From Bacteroidota bacterium (GTDB lineage Bacteria > Bacteroidota > Bacteroidia > NS11-12g > UBA9320), in contig JAIBDD010000019.1 in assembly GCA_024679565.1 (NCBI GenBank), positions 1 through 52,820 of the forward strand: a DNA stretch of 52,820 bases, written 5' to 3'. The notes under the pieces were generated by a model. That model was not told the DNA's origin. It ran no database searches and saw only the letters and a program-made list of their open reading frames with translations. How positions within the stretch are numbered: the stretch's first letter is position 1; every line of letters starts with the position of its first letter. Position numbers and translations under genes: made by a program. Shown piece by piece: positions 26,239 to 34,892 of this stretch.

Positions 26239-27588
26239 ATGAGAATTTTAGCACTCATATTATTATCACTCTTCGTTTTTGTTGGGTCTAATGCACAAGA
26301 GTTTGAACCTTGTAAAACAGTGGAGTATATCAATGCTTTAGAAGAGCAGTATCCGGGTATTAAAAAACACATTGATGAAGTATACAAACACAGTGTGCAA
26401 GCTACACAACAGCATGAGCTCATTCATGGTAAACGATTTCCAATCGACACTACCTATGTCATACAAGTAGTCTTTCACGTAGTTTGGAGAACACCGGAAG
26501 AAAATGTCGCAGCGATACACATCCAAGAACAGCTTGATGTTTTGAATGCCACGTTCAGTCGCACAAACGCAGATACCATAAAAACTCGGGAAATTTTCAA
26601 ACCTATTGCAGGAAGTGCTCGAATTCGATTTGAATTGGCTACGGTCGACCCACTTGGTAACGCCACTGATGGAATCACTCGAACGCAAACGTCGGTTGTT
26701 ACGTTTAACACCAACAATAGAGCAACGACTTATGATTTTGTAAAAGAAACCGCGCGTGGTGGAATTGATTCGTGGAATACGAAGAAATACTTGAATGTTT
26801 GGGTATGTAATCTTGATTATACCACGGGCCAACTGGGCTTGTTTGGTTATGCCTTCCCTCCAACGGGAGCTACATTTTGGCAAAACACAACGTCGTTTAC
26901 CTCTGATAAAAAACAGGGTGTAGTGTTACATTACGAAATTGTAGGACCTAATAATCCTGCAGATTTGGATCCGACCATTTATACCAATGAAAAGACGGCA
27001 GTGCACGAATTTGGTCATTTCTTTGGTCTACGTCATGTGTGGGGCGACGCTCGATTTAATGGCTGTAATGTAGATGATTTTATTGATGACACACCAAATG
27101 CAGTAGCGGCTACAACAGGGTGTCCAATTGGAGCAAACACCTGTAACACAGATAACTTACCTGATCAGGTTGAAAATTATATGGATTACGGAAGTGACGT
27201 ATGTGCCAATATGTTCACCAAGCAACAAGTTGCCGTAATGCGTTATAACTTGGTTAACCTACGAGAAGGTCTCGGTCAGCCTGAAGTTTTGTATAGACCA
27301 ATGCCTAACATTGGTGACTTTAAGTTGTTCCCAAATCCGGCGACCACAACCTTAAAATTTTTCTCAGAAGATATTTTTGATCAATATGTATCTTTAACGT
27401 TTCGCAATGTTTTAGGGCAAGATGTTCATACGATAAAAGCGTATAAAAATGATTACATCGTTGAGTTTGAATTGGTTGGTGTAGCCAATGGTTTGTATGT
27501 AATTGGTGTGGAAACCAATGACGGTGCTGTAGAGTACATCCTGAACCAATCGTCAAATTCTCCATATTTTTTGATACTACGTGAATAA
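26239..27588 (+). CDS. Secreted M43 (pappalysin-like) zinc metalloprotease with type IX sorting domain
   Basis: A 449-residue secreted protease. Signal peptide at 1-19 (ending SNAQ). The zinc-binding consensus HExxHxxGLxH appears as HEFGHFFGLRH at 256-266, and the Met-turn region as VENYMDYGSDVC, both diagnostic of M43 proteases. The last about 85 residues (FKLFPNPATTTLKF onward to NGLYVIGVE) form a type A type IX secretion sorting domain, though the final dozen residues (after EYILNQ) deviate from the usual basic KxLIK end. Likely exported to the surface or medium. It precedes the adhesin gene. Confidence 0.9.
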   Translation: MRILALILLSLFVFVGSNAQEFEPCKTVEYINALEEQYPGIKKHIDEVYKHSVQATQQHELIHGKRFPIDTTYVIQVVFHVVWRTPEENVAAIHIQEQLDVLNATFSRTNADTIKTREIFKPIAGSARIRFELATVDPLGNATDGITRTQTSVVTFNTNNRATTYDFVKETARGGIDSWNTKKYLNVWVCNLDYTTGQLGLFGYAFPPTGATFWQNTTSFTSDKKQGVVLHYEIVGPNNPADLDPTIYTNEKTAVHEFGHFFGLRHVWGDARFNGCNVDDFIDDTPNAVAATTGCPIGANTCNTDNLPDQVENYMDYGSDVCANMFTKQQVAVMRYNLVNLREGLGQPEVLYRPMPNIGDFKLFPNPATTTLKFFSEDIFDQYVSLTFRNVLGQDVHTIKAYKNDYIVEFELVGVANGLYVIGVETNDGAVEYILNQSSNSPYFLILRE

Positions 27589-27870
27589 CACACGCATCTT
27601 AGTAACACCTTTCGGTTTCTTGTGTTGTATTGTCAACACATTGATACAATGGTTTAAATGTAGGGATTAGTATCCACATAATCAGTTAGTTATGTGTGCC
27701 AATGAAATAGGCTTTTGACTTTCTTTTCCGTCGTATCGTGTCAATGTGCCTCTAATCGCTTGATTTTCACAAGTTTCTAATTTCGTCTTCTAAACGTTTA
27801 GGTTTTTGTTTGTACTGCGTCTTACTATCTATAGGTAAGGGGTAAACAGTACAAATGATAAAAACAGTTT
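27589..27870. other. Non-coding gap before the adhesin gene
   Basis: A 282 bp gap with no convincing ORF. It has a 7 bp stem TGTGTTG/CAACACA (27621-27627 with 27634-27640) shortly after the protease stop, but without a T tract, so a terminator is not supported. No exact TAnnTTTG was found. Confidence 0.5.
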
Positions 27871-30800
27871 ATGAAAACATGTAGACTTTACTTTGTTTTA
27901 ACCGCTTTTGTATCAGCATTCATGCTTTTTGCTGGTAGCGCAGAAGCTCAACCCTGTTACTCTGGTTTTACTTATCGATTGCCAATTGAAATTGACAATA
28001 GCAAAAATGCCAAATTACTAGATTATGAGATTGAAGTTGTGCTTAACACAGCATCATTGGTTTCTACCGGTAAAATGCGTTCGTTAGGTCAAGACATTCG
28101 TTTCTTGGATGGGAAAGGCAGTGAGTTGAACTTCTGGATAACAGACGGTACAATGAATTCTGCTAAAACATCGATATGGATACGAACCGATTCTATATCA
28201 GATTATACCAAAGATACCATTTACATGTATTATGGGAATTCTAGTTCTAGCCCAAAAAGTAACGCCAATACAACGTTTCAGTTGGTTGAAGAATTCAATG
28301 GATCTACATTGAGCTCATCGAAATGGAACACGTGCGGAAGTGGAACCATTGCGTTGTCGGGAGGTAAACTTAAGCTGACATCAAATTCTACTACAGCAAG
28401 TATTTATACCAAGACTAAAATTGACGGACCCGTAATTGTAGAATTGGAAGGCGTATCGTCAAGTGGAGGTACAGCAGTTGTAGGTCAGATTAATAATTCT
28501 GATAAAGGGTATGCCATGGTTCACGACGGTGGTAAAATGCAACTTGCCACACTAACGGGTGGTTCTACATGCATTGCTACCACAGGATATGGCTCCTCAA
28601 ATTCGACGGGGCTTAAGGGCGATTGGTCATTTGTATGGAGTGGTTTTAGTCAGAAAGCCTCTTGGGCAGGACAAAATCTTACGTCTACCAATACAACTAC
28701 AACCATGAGCAATCAATCACGCATTGCGATTGCCAATACAGGAAGCTTTGGAACGTTAGCTATAGATTATTTGCGCATTCGTAAATATGCTAGCTCAGTG
28801 CCTGGAGTTGCTGTTGGTTCAGAACAAAATTTAAAATTCACGTTAGCGGCGTCCTATGCGTCTCCGTTATGTGCTGGTGGAGATTTGCAGCTCACCGTTA
28901 ATTCAGTAGTTGGGGCGACTTATACTTGGAAAGGCCCAAATGGCTTTACATCAACCCTACAAAATCCGCAAATAACTGGAGTGAGTACTTCTGATGCAGG
29001 ACGATATGATTTATCGGTAGAAATACCAACAGGTTGTGCCAGTAAGTCTACGTCTGTAAATGTCAACATCTTGCCTAAAGCGGTAGGTGGTTCAGTTAGT
29101 GGAACACAAACTGTTTGTGCCGGTTCTAACACTGGTGTCATAACCTTAAGCGGCCATACAGGCAACGTAGTTCGGTGGGATTCAGCAATAAGTAAAAGTG
29201 GACCATGGAAACAAATCGCTAATACCAGTCTGAATCAGCCGTATAGCAATTTAACTACGACAATACATTATAGAGCTATAGTTGAGAATGGGAACTGTTC
29301 CATCGATAGTTCGGCGATTGCAACAATAACGGTTACCCCGCAATCAAAGGGTGGTGTAATATCTGGAACATCTCATGCATGTGCTGGTGTAAATTCTGGA
29401 ACCATGAGTGTAACCGGTCATATAGGTAACATTCTTAAGTGGCAGTATAGTACAAACGGAAATTTATGGAATGATATCGTCAACAAAGGCGCAACGCAGT
29501 CTTTTACGAATCTGACACAAACAACATACTATCGTGCAGTAGTGCAAAATGGGAATTGTGACAACGCTTACTCAACTCCGGCAGTGATAACAATAGATAA
29601 GGCAACTGTAGGTGGTGTAGCATCAGGCTCTGCGACAGTATGTCCAGAAGGAAATAATGGCATTATTGTATTGGCTGGGAATGTTGGAGATGTAGTACGA
29701 TGGGAAATGACAAGTCTTGGTTCAAGTTTGTGGACTTCTATAAGTAATACTACAGACACACTGGAATATAAAAATATAACCAACAGCATTGTATATAGAT
29801 CAGTTGTGAAAAATGGATCGTGTAATGTCGAAGTATCTGGAAGTGCTACCATTACGGTCCTATCCAAATCAAATGCCGGAACAATCGCGGGAGCAAAGGA
29901 AGTTTGTGAAACGGGTAATAGTGGACGACTTAGTTTAAACGGTGTAACTGGAAATATTCAAAAATGGCAATCGAAAACAAACACAGGTAGCTGGACTGAT
30001 ATTTATAGTACAAAAACGACCTACGATTGGTACAACCTTGCCGATACAACGGCCTATAGAGCGGTTGTTTCAAACAGTGGTTGTAAGTCTGATACATCTT
30101 CGTCAACAACCGTATTTGTTAATCCAAGATCAGATGGTGGTTACATTTCTGGAATAGATGCAGTGTGTGCCGGGTTAAATACGGCAACACTACAAGCGAA
30201 TGCTTTAGTGGGGCAAGTATCAGAATGGCAGACATCAACCAATGGTTATGCGCCATGGACACCAATTACCTCTACTGCCTCTACTACGTATACCATTAAC
30301 AATTCATCAGCAACAACATACTATCGCTTAAAAGTGAAGAGTGGGGTTTGTGCCGCAGAATATTCTGCAACTAAATCTGTTGAAGCCACAAAAATGAGTA
30401 ATGCCGGTTCAGTGGTTAAAAACCTTGAATTGTGTGAAGGAATAAATTTCGGTGTAATAAAAGTAACTGGAACAACGGGTGCGGTAGTGAAGTGGCAATC
30501 ATCAGGATCTGCCAATGGCACTTGGTCTGACGAAAACATCACAACGACAACCTATGAGGTTCAAAACATTTCAAGCAATCTGTATCTAAGAGCTGTGGTT
30601 AAAAACGGAGTTTGCTCCACCGATACCTCGAAAGTGGCTATAGTTGAAGTGTCTAAAAAGAGTAATGCCGGAAACATTTACGGTAATGCACAATGGTGTT
30701 CTGAAATCAATTCAGGGACTTTAGAAGTAAAAGATTTAGTTGGAGATGTACTGTATTGGGAGGAATCTGAAACTGAAGGGGCAACATGGAACAAGGTAGT

Positions 30801-32730
30801 TACCAATGCACAAACGTATCCGTATAAGAACGTAAGTGTATCGACACAATATAGAGCAGTTGTACGCAATGGAGTTTGTAGCAATGCCACTAGCCAAATT
30901 GTTAAGGTTGATGTTTCAACCGTATCTAAATCTGGAAAATTGGTGTCTGATCAATCGGTTGTATGTCAAGGCATAAATATTGGAACGATTCAACTCATAG
31001 ATTATCAAGGGGATATTCTTGATTGGGAAAAATATGAGCCCACCACAGGAATATGGGTTTCCGCGATCAATACTGGACATCGTCAAAGCTTTTATAACAT
31101 TACCGAAACCGTTAAATACCGTGCGATTGTACAGAACAAGTTTTGTACACCAGATACGACAGATGCTATAACGATTGGTGTTTCAAAAATATCAGTTGGA
31201 GGTACTTTAACCGGTTCAACAGAAGCGTGTAAAGGGGTTGGGTACTCAGAATTCAATTTGATTGATTACACAGGTGATTTATTTACTTGGCAGAAAAGCG
31301 CAAGTTCTTTAGGGCCATGGTCAAATTTGGGTGAAACATCTACCAAACTCCGTATCGACAATAACGGGGCTTCTGCATTCTATCGTGTGCAAGTTAAAAG
31401 CGGTGTTTGTTCTTCCGACAATAGCAATATGGTTCGTCATATCATTTATGATGCGACCGTTCCGGGCAAGATTATAGGAGGCGGAGATGTTTGTGAGAAT
31501 TCAAATAATGGCGTGTTGGAATTAGTAGGTTATACAGGCACAGTGGTAGACTGGGAAAAACAAAATACGGATGGTTCATGGGAGCCATTAGGCTTTGATG
31601 GAGATCTTTATTGGTTCGAGAAACTTACTGAATCAACGGCGTATAGAGCCATTGTCCAAAATGGGCTGTGTGCATTAGACTACTCTGCCATTGAATCGTT
31701 AATCATTCATCCAGAACCTGTAGTTGGGTTTGATACCAAAAATTTATGTGAAGATCAACTTTCGAATTTTGTAAGTACAACCACAGTAAAGCAAGGTAGT
31801 ATAGCAAATCTTGATTGGGTGTTTTCTGATGGGTTCACCACACAAGAGCAATCTTTCGACAAAGTGTTCCAATTACCAGGGAAGTTTTATGTGACCTTAA
31901 CGGCAACAACCAACATGGGTTGCAAAAATGTATTGACAAAAGGTGTGGCGATAGGTGAAACCCCTAAAGCACTTTTCAGAATTACAGACGGAGTTTCACC
32001 AATGACTGGTTGTAAAGACGCTACGGTCAAGTTTGAAGACTTAACGATTTACTCAAGTCCGTCGGATCTTGATTATGTATGGAGTTTTGATAATGGACAA
32101 ATTGCACAAATCGCGAATCCAGAAATGCTGTTTACTACGGCAGGTAATCATAGCATTTCACTTGAGGTTACAACAAGAAGTAATTGTAAAAGTGTTTATG
32201 CAGCAGATTATTTAGTGTTGGATGAGATCAAACCAAAAATTGGCGGGGATATAGAAGGTAGTTTAGGAATCGGAGCTCAGTTGCATGCAACTGGATGCGT
32301 TTCTTATTCGTGGGGACCAGCTGAGTTTCTGTCTAATACAGCAATAGCGAATCCAATAGCAACAGTTACAGAAAATACAGAGTTTGTTGTTACAGGAACC
32401 GACTATTATGGATGCACCAGTAAAGACTCTGTTTGGGTAAATGTAATCGAAGATTATCGTGTAATACCAAACAATGTAATTACGCCAGATGGTAACCAAA
32501 AGAATGACGTTTGGATAGTTCAAAATCTTGAAAACTATCCGAATAACCACGTAGCGATATTTGATAGGTGGGGTCGAGAAATTTATGCGACAGACAGCTA
32601 CTCAAATGATTGGGGTGCAACAAATTATAATGGTCACCTCTTGATGGACGGTACGTATTACTATGTCATCGAATTTCCAGAGAATGGCAAGGTGTTAAAA
32701 GGAGCAATCACTGTAGTTAGAAACAAGTAA
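27871..32730 (+). CDS. Giant repeat adhesin: DUF2341, ten Ig-like repeats, two PKD-like domains, CHU_C C-terminal domain
   Basis: A 1619-residue surface protein. Signal peptide at 1-26 (SAEAQ). Residues about 30-125 match DUF2341 (FTYRLPIEIDN, DTIYMYYGN); about 140-310 look like a lectin-like sandwich; about 320-405 form a single Ig-like domain. Residues 406-1285 hold ten tandem repeats of about 88 residues, each starting GG-x-I-x-G, with a Cys near position 11, W at about 31, YRAxVxNGxC and a final strand. Two PKD-like domains follow (about 1286-1450). The end (VIPNNVITPDGNQKNDVW...DGTYYYVIEF) is a gliding-motility-associated CHU_C domain, a type B sorting signal. The next gene is its SprF-like partner, 11 bp away. 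Adhesion or gliding is inferred. Confidence 0.92.
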   Translation: MKTCRLYFVLTAFVSAFMLFAGSAEAQPCYSGFTYRLPIEIDNSKNAKLLDYEIEVVLNTASLVSTGKMRSLGQDIRFLDGKGSELNFWITDGTMNSAKTSIWIRTDSISDYTKDTIYMYYGNSSSSPKSNANTTFQLVEEFNGSTLSSSKWNTCGSGTIALSGGKLKLTSNSTTASIYTKTKIDGPVIVELEGVSSSGGTAVVGQINNSDKGYAMVHDGGKMQLATLTGGSTCIATTGYGSSNSTGLKGDWSFVWSGFSQKASWAGQNLTSTNTTTTMSNQSRIAIANTGSFGTLAIDYLRIRKYASSVPGVAVGSEQNLKFTLAASYASPLCAGGDLQLTVNSVVGATYTWKGPNGFTSTLQNPQITGVSTSDAGRYDLSVEIPTGCASKSTSVNVNILPKAVGGSVSGTQTVCAGSNTGVITLSGHTGNVVRWDSAISKSGPWKQIANTSLNQPYSNLTTTIHYRAIVENGNCSIDSSAIATITVTPQSKGGVISGTSHACAGVNSGTMSVTGHIGNILKWQYSTNGNLWNDIVNKGATQSFTNLTQTTYYRAVVQNGNCDNAYSTPAVITIDKATVGGVASGSATVCPEGNNGIIVLAGNVGDVVRWEMTSLGSSLWTSISNTTDTLEYKNITNSIVYRSVVKNGSCNVEVSGSATITVLSKSNAGTIAGAKEVCETGNSGRLSLNGVTGNIQKWQSKTNTGSWTDIYSTKTTYDWYNLADTTAYRAVVSNSGCKSDTSSSTTVFVNPRSDGGYISGIDAVCAGLNTATLQANALVGQVSEWQTSTNGYAPWTPITSTASTTYTINNSSATTYYRLKVKSGVCAAEYSATKSVEATKMSNAGSVVKNLELCEGINFGVIKVTGTTGAVVKWQSSGSANGTWSDENITTTTYEVQNISSNLYLRAVVKNGVCSTDTSKVAIVEVSKKSNAGNIYGNAQWCSEINSGTLEVKDLVGDVLYWEESETEGATWNKVVTNAQTYPYKNVSVSTQYRAVVRNGVCSNATSQIVKVDVSTVSKSGKLVSDQSVVCQGINIGTIQLIDYQGDILDWEKYEPTTGIWVSAINTGHRQSFYNITETVKYRAIVQNKFCTPDTTDAITIGVSKISVGGTLTGSTEACKGVGYSEFNLIDYTGDLFTWQKSASSLGPWSNLGETSTKLRIDNNGASAFYRVQVKSGVCSSDNSNMVRHIIYDATVPGKIIGGGDVCENSNNGVLELVGYTGTVVDWEKQNTDGSWEPLGFDGDLYWFEKLTESTAYRAIVQNGLCALDYSAIESLIIHPEPVVGFDTKNLCEDQLSNFVSTTTVKQGSIANLDWVFSDGFTTQEQSFDKVFQLPGKFYVTLTATTNMGCKNVLTKGVAIGETPKALFRITDGVSPMTGCKDATVKFEDLTIYSSPSDLDYVWSFDNGQIAQIANPEMLFTTAGNHSISLEVTTRSNCKSVYAADYLVLDEIKPKIGGDIEGSLGIGAQLHATGCVSYSWGPAEFLSNTAIANPIATVTENTEFVVTGTDYYGCTSKDSVWVNVIEDYRVIPNNVITPDGNQKNDVWIVQNLENYPNNHVAIFDRWGREIYATDSYSNDWGATNYNGHLLMDGTYYYVIEFPENGKVLKGAITVVRNK
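29086..31726 (+). repeat. Ten tandem repeats of about 264 bp within the adhesin gene
   Basis: Each unit encodes about 88 residues with one Cys near the start and one in an NGxC motif near the end. Repeats are diverged at the DNA level (no near-identical copies seen), so the array looks old and stable rather than recently expanded. Confidence 0.85.
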
Positions 32731-32741
32731 TAGGTATAACA

Positions 32742-34745
32742 ATGAATTTAAGAAAAACAATTACTGGGTTAGTATTTATCGGTTTAACACTTAGTTCTTC
32801 TGCACAGCAGATTCCATTGGTAAACCACATGTATGTCAATAATTACTTGATTAATCCAGCCTATGCTGGAGATAAAGGGACGAACCTGTATCTATTAAAC
32901 AGATTGCAATGGGTTGATGTAGAAGGCGCGCCAGAAACCTTTGTGGCATCCATTGACGGTATGGTAGGCAATACCAATCTTGGCTATGGTTTGATGATTA
33001 TGAATGACGTAACCAATATTGTTGGCAAATCTGGCATTTTTGGTACCTATTCGTATAAACTACCTTTAAGTGAAAAAACACAATTGTCTTTTGGATTATC
33101 GATTGGGTACGAGCAAAACAAAATATTGTTCGACCGTGTCAATGCAACCAATCCAGTTGAAATAACACTGATAAACAATATTGAAGATCAATCGAATGTG
33201 GATGCGAATGCTGGTGTTACTTTAAACCATGATAAACTAAGCGTAGGAATTTCGTCTTACCAATTGTTTGCAAATCAAAATGGATTTCAGGATGAAACGA
33301 CGCAAGCGGATTATGTATACTCATTTATGCGACACTATGTGGTGAACGCTGGATATCGAATTGAAATTGAAAAAGAGAAACTGTATTTAGATCCTCAAGT
33401 TGTTGTTCGCTTTGCGAATCAAATAGACCCTCAAACTGACTTCAACTTAATGTTGAACTGGGGTGATATGGCTTGGATTGGAGGCGGATACAGAACCAAC
33501 TATGGCGCTAATTTTATTGCAGGTGGTGTGTTGGCTACAAAGCTGGTAGGAAGTTATTCTTATGGTCGCAGTGTTGGCCCAATCGAGCGATTGAGTGCGA
33601 ATTCTCACGAGATAACCATCGGGTATAAATTTAACGGCATCATGAATAAAAAGGATGCGGATAAGGATGGCGTTTACGATGGAGTCGACAGACAGCCAAA
33701 CACGCCAGAGGGTTGTGAGGTTGATTTGTATGGTGTTGCATTGGACGGAGATATCGACGGTGTGCCAAATTGTAAAGACCAAGAACTCAATACTCCATTA
33801 GGTGCTCAAGTAGATACTTTTGGTGTAGCCATGGACGACGACGCTGATGGCGTTATCAATCTATACGACAGAGAGCCAAATTCACCAAAAGACTGTCCGG
33901 TGGATAAACTTGGTGTTTCGATCGATACTGATATGGACGGTGTTTCAGATTGTAGAGACATGCAGCTAAAAACACCACTAGGGGCAAAAGTAGATGCCAA
34001 TGGTGTAGCGCTAGATGCAGATAAAGATGGCGTTGCAGACCTGTATGACTTACAGCCGAATACGCCGCATTATCAACATATCGGGATTGCAGAAAACCCT
34101 GATGCATCTGATTGTATTGTTGACGCACATGGTGTTGCAAAAGATACAGATAAAGATGGCATTACAGATTGTATAGATATAGAAACGGAGACACCAATTG
34201 GTGCAATCGTAGACAAAAACGGAAGATCTATAGATACAGACGGCGACGGTGTACCTGATGGCATTGATAGAGAAATTGATTCGCCAAGAGGGGCAAACGT
34301 AGATAAGTGGGGGGTAGCACTAGCAGACCCTAAGCAAACGGATGATGATCAAGACGGTGTGCCCAATGCCCTTGATCTAGAGCCTAATACACCAAGCGGT
34401 GCAAAAGTGGATGTATATGGACGTGAAATCAAACCTGCCAACCCTATTACGGCCAATAAGCTTGAGATAAAAGACATGGAAAACAACTCTACCAAGTGGG
34501 AATACTATATGGTAGTGGGTGTGTTTAAAAACCAAAGTAATGTTAAAGGGTACCGTGCAAAACTCGAAACGAAGTATGGCGAAAAAACAAAAGTGTTGTT
34601 AACCAAAGCGGGTTACAATTACGTGTATACCAAGTTGGTGAAAACACAAGAAGAAGCGTATAAAGAGTCTGACCGATTAACAAATAAAAAGGTTGAAGAC
34701 TTTATAGTGGGCAATCCATGGTTATGGAAAGAGCCAAAGAAATAA
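32742..34745 (+). CDS. PorP/SprF-family outer-membrane protein fused to thrombospondin type 3-like repeats and a SPOR-like domain
   Basis: A 667-residue outer-membrane protein. Signal peptide at 1-22. Residues about 23-300 carry the PorP/SprF barrel: QIPLVNHMYVNNYLINPAYAG at the start and HEITIGYKFNGI at its end. Residues 304-563 are eight units of about 30 residues with D-x-D-x-DGVxD calcium-type loops and a (N)TPxGAxVD linker, like thrombospondin type 3 repeats. The end (WEYYMVVGVFKNQSNVKGYRAKLETKYG) resembles a SPOR peptidoglycan-binding domain. Ordinary SprF proteins end after the barrel at about 300 residues. It follows the adhesin by 11 bp and probably presents it at the surface. Confidence 0.9.
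   Translation: MNLRKTITGLVFIGLTLSSSAQQIPLVNHMYVNNYLINPAYAGDKGTNLYLLNRLQWVDVEGAPETFVASIDGMVGNTNLGYGLMIMNDVTNIVGKSGIFGTYSYKLPLSEKTQLSFGLSIGYEQNKILFDRVNATNPVEITLINNIEDQSNVDANAGVTLNHDKLSVGISSYQLFANQNGFQDETTQADYVYSFMRHYVVNAGYRIEIEKEKLYLDPQVVVRFANQIDPQTDFNLMLNWGDMAWIGGGYRTNYGANFIAGGVLATKLVGSYSYGRSVGPIERLSANSHEITIGYKFNGIMNKKDADKDGVYDGVDRQPNTPEGCEVDLYGVALDGDIDGVPNCKDQELNTPLGAQVDTFGVAMDDDADGVINLYDREPNSPKDCPVDKLGVSIDTDMDGVSDCRDMQLKTPLGAKVDANGVALDADKDGVADLYDLQPNTPHYQHIGIAENPDASDCIVDAHGVAKDTDKDGITDCIDIETETPIGAIVDKNGRSIDTDGDGVPDGIDREIDSPRGANVDKWGVALADPKQTDDDQDGVPNALDLEPNTPSGAKVDVYGREIKPANPITANKLEIKDMENNSTKWEYYMVVGVFKNQSNVKGYRAKLETKYGEKTKVLLTKAGYNYVYTKLVKTQEEAYKESDRLTNKKVEDFIVGNPWLWKEPKK
33652..34430 (+). 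repeat. Eight Asp-rich thrombospondin type 3-like repeats of about 90 bp
   Basis: DNA array encoding units such as DADKDGVYDGVD, DTDMDGVSDCRD and DTDGDGVPDGID, each followed by a TPxGAxVD linker. One unit (about 34021-34140) carries a 12-13 residue insertion. Confidence 0.88.
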
Positions 34746-34782
34746 ATAAGATACTACGGTAATACTACTCAACTATTTAATT

Positions 34783-34808
34783 GGCGGTGCTTCGGTACCG
34801 CCTTTTTT
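34783..34808 (+). terminator. Rho-independent terminator after the SprF-like gene
   Basis: GGCGGT (34783-34788) pairs with ACCGCC (34797-34802) around an 8 nt loop containing TTCG, followed by six T. It closes the surface-protein unit and precedes acn. Confidence 0.88.
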
Positions 34809-34863
34809 ATGTTTAACGCGTAACAAAGTTGAAACATAGTCCCTTCTATTTTTGTTGAATTAC

Positions 34864-34871
34864 TACATTTG
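34864..34871 (+). promoter_or_regulatory. TAnnTTTG -7 element for aconitase
   Basis: TACATTTG, exact match, 21 nt before the acn start. No clear TTG at the expected distance. Confidence 0.45.
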
Positions 34872-34892
34872 CACCTCTAAGAAAAACACCAC

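Noticed and set aside
27621-27640. Terminator after the M43 protease
   Set aside because: A 7 bp stem exists but there is no T tract after it on either strand.
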